A stretch of 64,000 nucleotides of DNA from Sungkyunkwania multivorans (GCF_042675645.1 NZ_JBHTJH010000010.1:238125-302124); one strand, 5' to 3'; numbered from the stretch's first letter, positions 8,523-17,760 are shown. Numbers and translations: made by a program. The notes: generated by a model from the sequence alone, not told the origin.

Positions 8523-8579
8523 GGTAAACTGCTTTAGCATTTTTAATGAGGTTGCAATCAGTCAAATCTTTCCTCATGG
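8523..8579 (-). ncRNA. SAM-II-class riboswitch upstream of metK
   Basis: On the minus strand ATGAGG ... CCTCAT close a 6-bp P1 stem around the loop AAAGATTTGACTGATTGCAA, followed by ATTAAAAATGCTAAAGCAGT. The blocks GATTTG, ATTGCAA, TTAAA and GCTAAA are the conserved SAM-II core. The pseudoknot can form: ACTG in the P1 loop pairs with CAGT 3' of GCTAAA, and TGC in the loop with GC before TAAA. SAM-V shares this core, so the exact class within the SAM-II/SAM-V group is open. The metK start is about 90 nt downstream, and the segment at 8454-8468 is complementary to the 5' part of the aptamer. Confidence 0.8.
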
Positions 8580-8699
8580 ATTAATTGCAGGCAAATGTAT
8601 GAAAATGTTTTGTTTTGAAAAATCATTTGGCCGTTTTAAGAATTGCTTTAACAAATGGGCTATAATTATAGTTATCTTAGGGCCTTTAAAAGAATAAAA

Positions 8700-11600
8700 A
8701 TGATCGACAAAATCAAGCTGATGGTGTTGACCTTCATGGCCCCTGGCCTTGTTTTCGCACAAGATAAAAAAGACGATGAGACGTGGGATGTCTCCAATCC
8801 CTATGAAAACTGGAAAATCAATGAAGTGAGTCTCGATACTAACGAGGGTACTTGGATGAATCTGGATGTGAGCCCGGATGGGCAGCAGATCACCTTTGAC
8901 CTTTTGGGTGATATTTATATCATGCCTATTAGCGGAGGAAAGGCCAAAGCGCTTCGAACGGGACTGGCCTTTGAAGTGCAGCCCAGATTTAGTCCTGACG
9001 GCAAAAAGATCTCGTTTACTTCTGATGCTGGCGGAGGCGATAATATTTGGATCATGAATACCGATGGTAGCAACGCAAGGCAAATTACCAAGGAGAAATC
9101 TCAACTGCTGAACAATGCCATTTGGACCCCCGATGGCAACTCGTTGATCGCAAGAAAGCATTTTACTTCACAACGCTCTGTGGGTGCAGGAGAAATGTGG
9201 CAATATCACATTACCGGCGGAAGTGGCCTTAAATTAACCAAACGCAAGAATGACCAGCAAGACGTTAATGAACCATCGATCTCCAATGATGGAATGCATC
9301 TCTATTATTGTGAGGATATGTATCCAGGCGGTTATTTTCAATATAACAAAGATCCCAACTCGCAGATCTACGTGATCAAGCGATATAATTTTGAAAATGG
9401 AAAGACCATTACCGTCACTGGCGGTCCTGGAAGCGCTTCTCGACCAACGATCTCTCGCGATGGAAAGAAACTGGCTTTCATAAAACGAATTCGTACAAAG
9501 ACCGTGCTTTTTATACATGATCTGCAAACAGGAGAGGAATGGCCAGTATATGACCAACTGAATAAAGATCAAATGGAGGCTTGGGCGATCTTTGGTACGT
9601 ATCCCAATATGAGCTGGATGCCCAATAATAAAGAAATTGTTTTTTGGGCGGGAGGAAAAATTCATAAGGTGAACATCGAAACTTCCAAAGTTTCAAGCAT
9701 GCCTTTTAACGTACGTACCAATATTAAAATTGCGGAGACCCATCGCGCCAAGCATAAGGTGGATTCAGATATGTTTGATGCAAAAGTGATTCGTCATGTA
9801 AAGACGTCACCCGATGGAAAGACCATCGTCTTCAGTGCATTGGGCCGTCTTTGGACCAAGAAATTACCCAACGGAAAACCTAAAAGATTGACCGAAAGCA
9901 AAGACTTTGAATTCGAACCAGATTTTTCTCCCGATGGAAAAGAAATCGTTTATGTAACATGGGATGACGAACCACTGGGAGGCATTTATAAAATTTCCGC
10001 AAAAGGTGGAAGTCCAATAAAGCTGACAGCTGAAAAGGGAATCTATCGTTTCCCCTCTTTTTCCACAGATGGGAAAAGCATCGTATATGGAAAACAACGC
10101 GGCAATAGTGACCAAGGGCGTACTTTCACCAAAGAACCTGGTATATACACCATGGATGTCAGCGGAAAAAACATAAAAAAATTAGCCGAACGTGGCATCA
10201 ATCCATCTTTTAGTGCTGATGGAAAACGCGTAATTTTTCAAACTGGTGGACAGTTTTTTGGTTCATTGACCAAAGAATTGAAGAGCGTCGATCTCAATGG
10301 AAAAGACGAACGCACCCATTTCAAATCGAAGTATGCCAATAGCATCGTTCCTTCACCAGATAATAAATGGCTTTTGTTCTCCAACTTGCACAAGGCCTAT
10401 GTGACGCCTATGGTTCTTACCGGACAAATCGTGGAATTTGACCCCAAGACGAAGGCATTTCCTGTAACACAAGTGGCAAAAGATGCAGGTTACAATTTGC
10501 ATTGGAGCAATAATGGCACAAAACTACATTGGACCTTGGGTGATGACTATTTCAGTAACGACATCCACGAGCGCTTTACCTATTTAAAGAATTCACCCGA
10601 CAGTATTCCACCAATGAGTGAAAAAGGCATCAAAGTTGGGCTAAAAGCGATGACCGACAAGCCAGAGGGACGAATTGCGTTTACCAATGCTAGAATTATC
10701 ACCATGGAAGGTGACGAAGTGATCCAGAATGGTACGATCCTCATCAATGGAAATAAAATTGAAGCAATTTCGGGAGACCCAGCTGGTATGATCATTCCCA
10801 AAGGAACAAAGATATATGACGCCACTGGAAAGACGATCATGCCAGGGATTGTCGATGCCCATGCCCATATTGGTGCGTTTAGGGATGGACTTAACACTAA
10901 AAAGCATTGGCAATTATATGCCAATCTCGCTTTTGGAGTTACCACGGCACACGATCCTTCTGCCAATAGCGAAACAGTATTTGGTCTTTCCGAATTGGTA
11001 AAAAGTGGAGAAATGGTAGGCCCAAGAATTTATTCCACAGGTTTTATCCTTTATGGCGCAGATGGCGACTTCAAGGCGGTCATTAATGATCTGGATGACG
11101 CGCGTTCAGCCATTCGAAGAACAAAAGCATTCGGTGCAACTTCTGTAAAGAGCTACAATCAACCGCGAAGAGATCAGCGGCAGCAGGTGATGCAAGCAGC
11201 CAAAGAATTGGGTGTAAATGTAGTTCCAGAGGGCGGGTCTAACTTCTTTCATAATATGACGATGATCATGGACGGACATACAGGTGTTGAGCATAATATT
11301 CCAGTAGCTCCAGTTTACAAGGATGTTGTGACCCTTTGGAGCAACAGCCAATCTGGCTACACTCCTACCTTGATCGTCAATTATGGCGGAATGAATGGAG
11401 AATATTTTTATTATGAGCGTGACAATGTATGGGAAAACGAAAAACTTTTAAAATATACGCCACGTCATATTGTGGATTCGAGAAGTCGCCATCGCACGAA
11501 AGTTCCACAAGAAGAATATAAGAATGGTCATATCTTGGTCTCGGAAACCGTCACCAAACTATCGGATGCCGGTGTGAAGGCCAACTTGGGCGCCCATGGC

Positions 11601-11993
11601 CAATTGCAAGGTTTGGGAGCCCATTGGGAACTATGGATGCTTAAGGCTGGCGGAATGAGTAACCATGAGGCATTAAAGGCCGCAACCATCAATGGTGCCA
11701 ATTATATAGGCATGGGCGACGAGCTCGGTTCTTTGAAAGTTGGGAAACTCGCGGACTTGATCGTGCTGGATGAGAATCCCTTGGAAGACATTGAAAACTC
11801 CAATTCGGTAAGGTACACGATGGTCAATGGCCGTTTATATGACACCGAAACCATGAATGAGATCGGCAATGAGACCAAGGCACGTGGTAAATTCTATTGG
11901 GAAAATAACAAATACAATGCAGCTTTTCCGTGGCATGAAGAAACGCAGAGTTTTACGATACCCGGTTGCAGTTGTCATGCGATAAAGCACTAA
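8700..11993 (+). CDS. Exported TolB-type beta-propeller / amidohydrolase fusion
   Basis: A 1097-residue protein. The ATG at 8700 is chosen over the upstream one at 8655 because it directly starts a signal peptide (MIDKIKLMVLTFMAPGLVFA, cleavage before QDKK). Residues about 40-620 hold TolB/WD40-like repeats with recurring SPDGK(K/T)I and IW/IYxMxxxG elements. Residues about 660-1060 are an amidohydrolase: GIVDAHAHIGAF gives the metal HxH, followed by DGHTGVEHNIPV, NLGAHGQLQGLG and a C-terminal GSLKVGKLADLIVLDENPL. It is expected in the periplasm or on the outer surface. Substrates of such fusions are unknown; a peptide or cyclic amide is a guess. It is a single gene divergent from metK. Confidence 0.88.
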   Translation: MIDKIKLMVLTFMAPGLVFAQDKKDDETWDVSNPYENWKINEVSLDTNEGTWMNLDVSPDGQQITFDLLGDIYIMPISGGKAKALRTGLAFEVQPRFSPDGKKISFTSDAGGGDNIWIMNTDGSNARQITKEKSQLLNNAIWTPDGNSLIARKHFTSQRSVGAGEMWQYHITGGSGLKLTKRKNDQQDVNEPSISNDGMHLYYCEDMYPGGYFQYNKDPNSQIYVIKRYNFENGKTITVTGGPGSASRPTISRDGKKLAFIKRIRTKTVLFIHDLQTGEEWPVYDQLNKDQMEAWAIFGTYPNMSWMPNNKEIVFWAGGKIHKVNIETSKVSSMPFNVRTNIKIAETHRAKHKVDSDMFDAKVIRHVKTSPDGKTIVFSALGRLWTKKLPNGKPKRLTESKDFEFEPDFSPDGKEIVYVTWDDEPLGGIYKISAKGGSPIKLTAEKGIYRFPSFSTDGKSIVYGKQRGNSDQGRTFTKEPGIYTMDVSGKNIKKLAERGINPSFSADGKRVIFQTGGQFFGSLTKELKSVDLNGKDERTHFKSKYANSIVPSPDNKWLLFSNLHKAYVTPMVLTGQIVEFDPKTKAFPVTQVAKDAGYNLHWSNNGTKLHWTLGDDYFSNDIHERFTYLKNSPDSIPPMSEKGIKVGLKAMTDKPEGRIAFTNARIITMEGDEVIQNGTILINGNKIEAISGDPAGMIIPKGTKIYDATGKTIMPGIVDAHAHIGAFRDGLNTKKHWQLYANLAFGVTTAHDPSANSETVFGLSELVKSGEMVGPRIYSTGFILYGADGDFKAVINDLDDARSAIRRTKAFGATSVKSYNQPRRDQRQQVMQAAKELGVNVVPEGGSNFFHNMTMIMDGHTGVEHNIPVAPVYKDVVTLWSNSQSGYTPTLIVNYGGMNGEYFYYERDNVWENEKLLKYTPRHIVDSRSRHRTKVPQEEYKNGHILVSETVTKLSDAGVKANLGAHGQLQGLGAHWELWMLKAGGMSNHEALKAATINGANYIGMGDELGSLKVGKLADLIVLDENPLEDIENSNSVRYTMVNGRLYDTETMNEIGNETKARGKFYWENNKYNAAFPWHEETQSFTIPGCSCHAIKH

Positions 11994-12052
11994 AAGCTAA
12001 GGTCGTTGAGGATACTTTCGAGAATTATGGCATAGTTCCTAAGGATTTAAGG

Positions 12053-12080
12053 CCTGTCCGGGTTTTGAAAGCCCGACAGG
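12053..12080. repeat. Intergenic inverted repeat after the amidohydrolase gene
   Basis: CCTGTC-C-GGG and CCC-GACAGG form a 9-bp stem with one bulged C and a TTTTGAAAG loop. It is followed by TCCCTTTGC, which is not a good U tract. It may terminate the preceding gene or be a dispersed palindrome like the one at 5391-5420. The rest of 11994-12255 is AT-rich and shows nothing else recognisable. Confidence 0.5.
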
Positions 12081-12255
12081 TCCCTTTGCTAGTCGTTGAC
12101 GTCTGAGAACTCTTGAAGCTCAGTGAAAAATTTTAATCCTTAAATTATCCGATGCGTGATACTCATATCTCCATATTGATTCCTCTTGAATACAGAAATT
12201 TTATCTTCGATTAAATAAAGGCTAAACCGCGTACTTTTTCGTACTTTCGAAACGT

Positions 12256-13047
12256 ATGAAACGATACTCTTTCATTTTCTTTTTTTGTTCTTTGTTGTCA
12301 TTTGCTCAGCAGGAGGTCGATATTTTGACCCGCGATAGCATCACTTTGAAGGCGGATCGTTTTGTTGGAATAGATTCCTTTGGAGCCCTCTATTATATCA
12401 CAAACAACGTACTGTTCAAAAAGACCGACAAGAAAACCTACAACTATAATAATTTTCAACTTGGAAAGATCTTTAGCGTAGATCTTCTCAACCCGCTGGA
12501 GATCACCGTTTTTTATCAAGATTTCAATACGGTGGTACAGCTAGATAATACCTTGAACGAAGTAAAAAAGATAGATTTCAATACGATCAGGAATTTTCGA
12601 AACGTTCAATATGCAAGGACGGGTATCGATAAGCAATTCTGGATCTTTAACTTGGACAATCATCAATTGGAGTTATTTGATTACCAAACGGAAAAAGTAC
12701 AAACATTGAATCAGCCTATCAAAGAGGACGTTATTGCCATGACGAGCAATTACAATTTTTGTTGGTTGCTTACGAAGTCCAAGGTATACCAATTCAATTT
12801 TTATGGAAGCCTACTTACCACCCTCCCAAATGAAGGCTATATTGAGATCGAGCAGCACAATGGCAATTTATTGTTGCAAAAAGACAATGAGCTGTGGTAT
12901 TGGCAGAAGAACACCAGTCAACCAAAAAAGGCACATATTATCGAAAAGCCATTTCTGCAGTTGCATCATAGTGATGGATTCGTGTATATTTACCGCCCAA
13001 ATTTTATTGAAAAACTCCCATTAAATTCAGCAAAAAAACAGAAGTAG
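12256..13047 (+). CDS. Exported hypothetical protein, probable beta-propeller
   Basis: A 263-residue protein with a signal peptide (MKRYSFIFFFCSLLSFAQQ, cleavage near residue 18). The mature part is rich in beta-strand-like and aromatic segments (DRFVGIDSFGALYYI, DKQFWIFNLDNHQLELFD, SHSDGFVYIYRP-like end) spaced like propeller blades, but no named family is recognised. Its stop codon is 1 nt before the start of the deoxynucleoside kinase, so the two genes are co-transcribed and probably translationally coupled. The shared operon may reflect expression rather than function. Confidence 0.75.
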   Translation: MKRYSFIFFFCSLLSFAQQEVDILTRDSITLKADRFVGIDSFGALYYITNNVLFKKTDKKTYNYNNFQLGKIFSVDLLNPLEITVFYQDFNTVVQLDNTLNEVKKIDFNTIRNFRNVQYARTGIDKQFWIFNLDNHQLELFDYQTEKVQTLNQPIKEDVIAMTSNYNFCWLLTKSKVYQFNFYGSLLTTLPNEGYIEIEQHNGNLLLQKDNELWYWQKNTSQPKKAHIIEKPFLQLHHSDGFVYIYRPNFIEKLPLNSAKKQK

Positions 13048-13048
13048 T

Positions 13049-13663
13049 ATGCATGTAGCTATCGCAGGAAACATCGGTGCAGGAAAGACCACATTGACCA
13101 AATTACTAGCAAAACACTACAAATGGGAGGCGCAGTTTGAAGATGTAGTTGACAATCCATATCTCGATGATTTTTATACGAAGATGGAACGTTGGAGCTT
13201 TAATCTTCAGATATACTTTTTGAACAGCAGATTTAGACAGATCCTTGAAATACGAGAGAGCGGCAAACAGATCATCCAAGACAGAACCATCTATGAGGAT
13301 GCGCATATCTTTGCTCCCAACCTGCATGCCATGGGATTGATGACCAATCGCGACTTTGAGAACTACAAATCCTTATTCGATCTTATGGAGAGTTTGGTAC
13401 AACCCCCAGACCTTTTGATCTATTTAAGAAGCTCTATTTCCAATCTGGTCGCGCAAATCCACAAACGTGGTAGGGATTATGAAAATTCTATCAGCATTGA
13501 TTATTTGAGCCGGCTGAATGAACGCTATGAGGCTTGGATACACAATTATACCAAAGGGAAATTGTTGATCATCGATGTAGACAAGCTGGACTTTGTAGAC
13601 AAGCCAGAGGATTTGGGCGAGATCATCAACAAGGTAGAGGCAGAACTTCACGGATTGTTCTAA
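13049..13663 (+). CDS. Deoxynucleoside kinase (dNK family)
   Basis: A 204-residue P-loop kinase: MHVAIAGNIGAGKTTL holds the Walker A (residues 7-15), followed by FEDVVDNPYLDDFY, WSFNLQIYFL, the DRTIYEDAHIFA catalytic DRS-like motif (about residue 76), DLLIYLRSS and the lid segment IHKRGRDYENSISIDYL. This is the deoxyadenosine/deoxyguanosine kinase type that phosphorylates salvaged deoxynucleosides to dNMPs in the cytoplasm. Which nucleoside it prefers cannot be read off. It starts 1 nt after the upstream gene and ends 5 bp from the convergent MBL-fold gene, with no terminator visible between them. Confidence 0.93.
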   Translation: MHVAIAGNIGAGKTTLTKLLAKHYKWEAQFEDVVDNPYLDDFYTKMERWSFNLQIYFLNSRFRQILEIRESGKQIIQDRTIYEDAHIFAPNLHAMGLMTNRDFENYKSLFDLMESLVQPPDLLIYLRSSISNLVAQIHKRGRDYENSISIDYLSRLNERYEAWIHNYTKGKLLIIDVDKLDFVDKPEDLGEIINKVEAELHGLF

Positions 13664-13668
13664 TTTTC

Positions 13669-14808
13669 CTATTCTTTTCTCCACCACCAATTATTTTCAG
13701 AAGAATCTTCTTTGAGAAAGATGGGTTCCCCAATCTCTGGAATAGTAATTGGGATTTGAAGCTCGTTCGCTTTTTTGGTGACGCGTTCAACAGGGTCGGT
13801 CCAAGCATGCAGTGCCAGTTTGAATGCACCCCAATGAATTGGCATTATTTTTTTGGCTCGCAGATCAATTCCCGCTTGCGCGGTTTCTTCAGGAAACATG
13901 TGAACATCTGGCCAGGACTCATTGTATTGCCCACATTCTAACATTGCAAGATCGAACGGTCCATACACATCGCCTATCTCTTTGAAATGTGGCCCATAGC
14001 CACTATCTCCACTAAAAAAAATTGATTCAGAAACTGATCTTATCACCCAAGAACTCCATAAGGTACTCTGGCGATTATTTAATTTTCGCCCAGAAAAGTG
14101 CTGCGCGGGTGTACAAATAAATTGCAAGCCTCCAAAATTTACGATGTCCCACCAATCGAGTTCCACTATACGTGATTCTTCTACTCCCCATGCTTTCAAA
14201 TGCACTCCGACGGCCAAAGGAGTATAAAAGCGAGAAACTTTATCCTTTAATTTGAGAATGGTCTTATGATCCAAATGGTCATAGTGGTCGTGAGAGAGGA
14301 TCACCGCGTCGATGCTTGGGAGTTTTTCCACTTCGATAGGCAATTTCTCACTAAAACGTTCATTTCCTAACCAAGGGTGAGGAGCGGGTACTTCACCAAA
14401 CATGGGGTCGATAAGAATAGTTTTACCTTCCATCTGCAACAGAAAAGTAGAGTGCCCAAACCAGATCAACCTTGTTTTGCCTTGATAATCGGCGACATTT
14501 GCAGAGTCGACCTTCTGAACCTCTATATTCTCGTTTGGGATTCCGTTGGGAACTTCGGTAAAGAAAAACTTTCTTGCGATCTGCAGCGTTTCCAAAAAAC
14601 TATGATCTTCGGGCACTTCCTTTTTATTGACGAAAATACCATCTCTAAAATTGTCCGAACCTTCATATGTAGCTTTCAACTTATCCGAAACATCGCCACC
14701 AAATGCGGGATAAAAATTGACAAATACAATATAGCCAATAACCAGCAAAATAGTCAAGGACCCAATAGTCAATAGGATACGTTTGAGTATTTTCTTTAAT
14801 ATTTTCAT
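13669..14808 (-). CDS. Membrane-anchored MBL-fold metallo-hydrolase (UlaG/NAPE-PLD-like)
   Basis: A 379-residue protein. One N-terminal transmembrane or signal-anchor segment (residues about 9-30) is followed by a metallo-beta-lactamase domain: TRLIWFGHSTFLLQMEGKTILIDPMF, then VILSHDHYDHLDH (HxHxDH), TPAQHFSG, FFSGDSGYGPHF and IMPIHWGAF. This order matches the beta-lactamase-2 group that includes NAPE-phospholipase D and UlaG. It is probably a periplasm-facing phosphodiesterase or lactonase; the substrate is unknown. It is convergent with the dNK gene. Confidence 0.87.
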   Translation of the reverse strand: MKILKKILKRILLTIGSLTILLVIGYIVFVNFYPAFGGDVSDKLKATYEGSDNFRDGIFVNKKEVPEDHSFLETLQIARKFFFTEVPNGIPNENIEVQKVDSANVADYQGKTRLIWFGHSTFLLQMEGKTILIDPMFGEVPAPHPWLGNERFSEKLPIEVEKLPSIDAVILSHDHYDHLDHKTILKLKDKVSRFYTPLAVGVHLKAWGVEESRIVELDWWDIVNFGGLQFICTPAQHFSGRKLNNRQSTLWSSWVIRSVSESIFFSGDSGYGPHFKEIGDVYGPFDLAMLECGQYNESWPDVHMFPEETAQAGIDLRAKKIMPIHWGAFKLALHAWTDPVERVTKKANELQIPITIPEIGEPIFLKEDSSENNWWWRKE

Positions 14809-15040
14809 ATAGGCTCTTTCTGGATTTGAAGGCTACTTGAATGAGCAAACAAAACTTCGACCATTTACTATCCTAATCTATAATTGGCCAGACTCACGTG
14901 GCTTTATATTTGGAACAAGTTACTGAATACAATACACTTTTAGCGAAACGGATATGGAGCACCTTCAGAATTGACATTTATCATACTTTTTGTACGGTAG
15001 TATTTTTAGTTTTAAGTGTGAATCAAATAAATGGTCGATC

Positions 15041-15460
15041 ATGAAAAAAAGAATGCCAGTTTCGTCAATAATGACTAAAAATGTAGTAACCCTTAATAGC
15101 ACGGATGATCTAACTACAGCTGAAAGGCTATTCAAACAGAAAAAGATCCGGCATATCCCTGTGGTGAAAGACAATAAGATCATTGGAATGCTTAGTTACA
15201 CCGACCTGTTGCGAATCAGCTTTGCTGATGCTGTAGATGACGATGACAATGAGGTTGAAACGATGGTTTACAATATGTTTACCATAGAACAGGTGATGGC
15301 GAAGAAGCTCGTTACCGTAGGTGCCTCCGACACGATCAAGGAGGTAGCCGAAATATTGGCGAGCAAGGAGTTTCATGCGCTGCCAGTTGTTGATAATGGT
15401 AAACTTGTCGGTATCGTAACCACTACCGACCTCATTAATTACCTGCTGGAGCAGTTTTAG
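15041..15460 (+). CDS. CBS-domain pair protein
   Basis: The start at 15041 (MKKRMPVSSIMTKNVVTL) is used because the frame upstream to 14990 adds residues with no family match. The 139-residue protein is two CBS domains: VSSIMTKNVVTLNSTDDLT...IRHIPVVKDNKIIGMLSYTDLL and IEQVMAKKLVTVGASDTIKEVAEILASKEFHALPVVDNGKLVGIVTTTDLI. Such pairs bind adenine nucleotides or related ligands and act as regulators; no catalytic domain is attached. It is a single gene followed by a strong bidirectional terminator. Confidence 0.9.
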   Translation: MKKRMPVSSIMTKNVVTLNSTDDLTTAERLFKQKKIRHIPVVKDNKIIGMLSYTDLLRISFADAVDDDDNEVETMVYNMFTIEQVMAKKLVTVGASDTIKEVAEILASKEFHALPVVDNGKLVGIVTTTDLINYLLEQF

Positions 15461-15470
15461 AAGTTCATAA

Positions 15471-15498
15471 AAAAAGCCACCGTTGAGGTGGCTTTTTT
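15471..15498. terminator. Bidirectional intrinsic terminator
   Basis: AAAAAGCCACC-GTTGA-GGTGGCTTTTTT: a 6-bp GC stem flanked by A and T runs lies between the convergent CBS gene (+) and the membrane pyrophosphatase gene (-), and can serve both. Confidence 0.9.
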
Positions 15499-15519
15499 TA
15501 TGCTTATTGACGAAGATGG

Positions 15520-17760
15520 CTATTTAATGATATAGGCCAAATCCTCTTTTGCATCCTTAGTCTCTACCGTAATTTCTTTCACCTCATCCTCTACCACGGC
15601 AGTTTCCGTTGCGTGGCCGCCTAAGATCGGTGCGATCACCAACCCTACCAAACAGGTAAGCTTTATTAGGATATTCATCGATGGACCCGAAGTATCTTTA
15701 AACGGATCCCCGACGGTGTCTCCAGTGACCGCAGCCTTATGAGCCTCACTGCCTTTATAGGTCATTTCTCCGTTGATCTCTACACCAGCTTCAAAAGATT
15801 TTTTTGCATTGTCCCAAGCACCTCCTGCATTGTTTTGGAAGATGGCCCACATTACACCACTCACACAAACACCGGCCATATATCCTCCTAGCGGCTCAGC
15901 ACCAAAGACAAATCCAATGATAATTGGGAAAATAATCGTCATCAAACCAGGCAGCAGCATTTCTTTGAGGGCGGCTTGTGTGGAGATATCGACGCATTTC
16001 CCATAGTCTGGAGTTCCTGTACCTTCTAAGATACCAGGAATTTCACGAAACTGCCGACGCACTTCTTCTACCATCTTCATCGCTGCCTTTCCAACGGATT
16101 GCATGGCCAAAGCCGAGAAGACCACAGGCACCATGCCTCCAACAAAAAGCATGGCCAACACATCTGCTCTAAAGATGTTGATCCCGTCTATTCCTGTGAA
16201 GGTCACATAGGCTGCAAATAGCGCTAAAGCGGTCAATGCTGCAGAAGCTATCGCGAATCCTTTACCAACAGCCGCAGTCGTATTTCCAACGGAGTCTAAA
16301 ATATCAGTTCTTCCTCTCACTTCTTCTGGCAACTCGCTCATTTCTGCAACGCCACCTGCATTGTCTGCAATTGGACCAAAAGCATCAATGGCAAGCTGCA
16401 TTGCGGTTGTTGCCATCATAGCAGAAGCCGCTAATGCGACACCGTAGAATCCTGCAAGTTCATAAGAACCATAGATTGCCGCTGCAAAGAGTAGGACCGA
16501 TCCAAAAGTGGATTTCATTCCCACAGATAATCCTGCGATGATATTTGTAGCGGCACCAGTAGAAGAATTTTGAACGATATCCATTACTGGTTTTTTACCT
16601 AAACTCGTAAAGTAAGCCGTTACTGCCGATATCAACGCCCCTACGGCAAGACCGATCAAGGTGGCGTAGAATACATGTCGGCTTGGTATGTCTTTGATTC
16701 CCTCTCCGAAGAAATTCATTTTCATAGTAGCTGGTAGCATCCAGCGAATCAAGAACCACCCAGCGATGGCAGTTATAATGATGGCCGTCCAGTTTCCAAG
16801 GTCTAACGCCTTTTGCACTTCCGCCTCTTTTGCGTCATTATTTTTTATTCGCACTAAGAATGTACCTATGATCGAAGCAACAATACCAACCCCAGCAATG
16901 ACCAAGGGTAAAAGAATAGGCCCCATACCATTGAATGCATCGCTAAAACCTCCGTTATCACTCATATCTTTGATAACATAGTTTCCAAGAACCATAGCTG
17001 CCAATACTGTGGCCACATAACTACCAAAAAGGTCTGCACCCATACCGGCAACATCTCCAACGTTGTCACCGACATTATCAGCGATGGTCGCCGGGTTTCG
17101 TGGGTCATCCTCCGGGATACCTGCTTCGACCTTACCAACAAGGTCTGCGCCGACATCCGCAGCTTTTGTATAGATCCCTCCCCCGACACGTGCGAAAAGT
17201 GCAATCGATTCTGCTCCTAGCGAAAATCCCGCCAATGCTTCTAGCACTATCGTCATGTTATTGTAAAAACTACCTTCTCCTCCGATAAATTGATTGGTGA
17301 AGAACATAAAGAACAGGCTTAAGCCCAGAACAGCGAGACCAGCAACACCGAGACCCATAACGGTTCCCCCTCCAAAAGACACTTTCAGTGCTTGTGGCAA
17401 ACTGGTTCTTGCGGCTTGTGTTGTGCGGGCGTTGGCATCGGTAGCGATTCGCATACCGATGTTTCCGGCAAGTGCCGAGAAAATGGCTCCCACGATAAAG
17501 GCAGGAACGATCATCCAGCTCGTCGTATCGACGAAATAAGAAATTGCAAAAAGTGCAACTGAGGCAATAACAACAAAAATAAGCAATAGGCGATATTCAG
17601 CATTTAAAAAAGCTAATGCTCCTTCTTTGATACTTTTGGAGATTGACTGCATCTTTTCGTTTCCAGGATCTTGTTTTTTCACCCAAGAAGCTTTGATCGC
17701 CATAAAAATAAGACCCAAGATAGATAATGCTATGGGCACATAGATCATGTTAGATTCCAT
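15520..17760 (-). CDS. hppA: Ion-translocating membrane pyrophosphatase, predicted K+-dependent
   Basis: A 746-residue protein with about 16 hydrophobic segments. The catalytic loops are present: GGGIYTKAADVGADLVGKVE and IPEDDPRNPATIADNVGDNV near residues 195-235, and GDTVGDPFKDTSGPSMNIL near the C-terminus. It couples PPi hydrolysis to Na+ and/or H+ export across the inner membrane. In GNTTAAVGKG (about residue 490) the position that is Lys in K+-independent enzymes is Ala, which by the established rule marks a K+-dependent enzyme, the group that includes Na+ pumps. H+ versus Na+ specificity cannot be settled from this alone. An acidic C-terminal tail (EDEVKEITVETKDAKED) follows the last helix. 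Confidence 0.94.
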   Translation of the reverse strand: MESNMIYVPIALSILGLIFMAIKASWVKKQDPGNEKMQSISKSIKEGALAFLNAEYRLLLIFVVIASVALFAISYFVDTTSWMIVPAFIVGAIFSALAGNIGMRIATDANARTTQAARTSLPQALKVSFGGGTVMGLGVAGLAVLGLSLFFMFFTNQFIGGEGSFYNNMTIVLEALAGFSLGAESIALFARVGGGIYTKAADVGADLVGKVEAGIPEDDPRNPATIADNVGDNVGDVAGMGADLFGSYVATVLAAMVLGNYVIKDMSDNGGFSDAFNGMGPILLPLVIAGVGIVASIIGTFLVRIKNNDAKEAEVQKALDLGNWTAIIITAIAGWFLIRWMLPATMKMNFFGEGIKDIPSRHVFYATLIGLAVGALISAVTAYFTSLGKKPVMDIVQNSSTGAATNIIAGLSVGMKSTFGSVLLFAAAIYGSYELAGFYGVALAASAMMATTAMQLAIDAFGPIADNAGGVAEMSELPEEVRGRTDILDSVGNTTAAVGKGFAIASAALTALALFAAYVTFTGIDGINIFRADVLAMLFVGGMVPVVFSALAMQSVGKAAMKMVEEVRRQFREIPGILEGTGTPDYGKCVDISTQAALKEMLLPGLMTIIFPIIIGFVFGAEPLGGYMAGVCVSGVMWAIFQNNAGGAWDNAKKSFEAGVEINGEMTYKGSEAHKAAVTGDTVGDPFKDTSGPSMNILIKLTCLVGLVIAPILGGHATETAVVEDEVKEITVETKDAKEDLAYIIK

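Noticed and set aside
8574..9161. A 195-codon minus-strand frame opposite the amidohydrolase start.
   Set aside because: It overlaps the amidohydrolase coding strand and the metK leader, with no signal or domain features.
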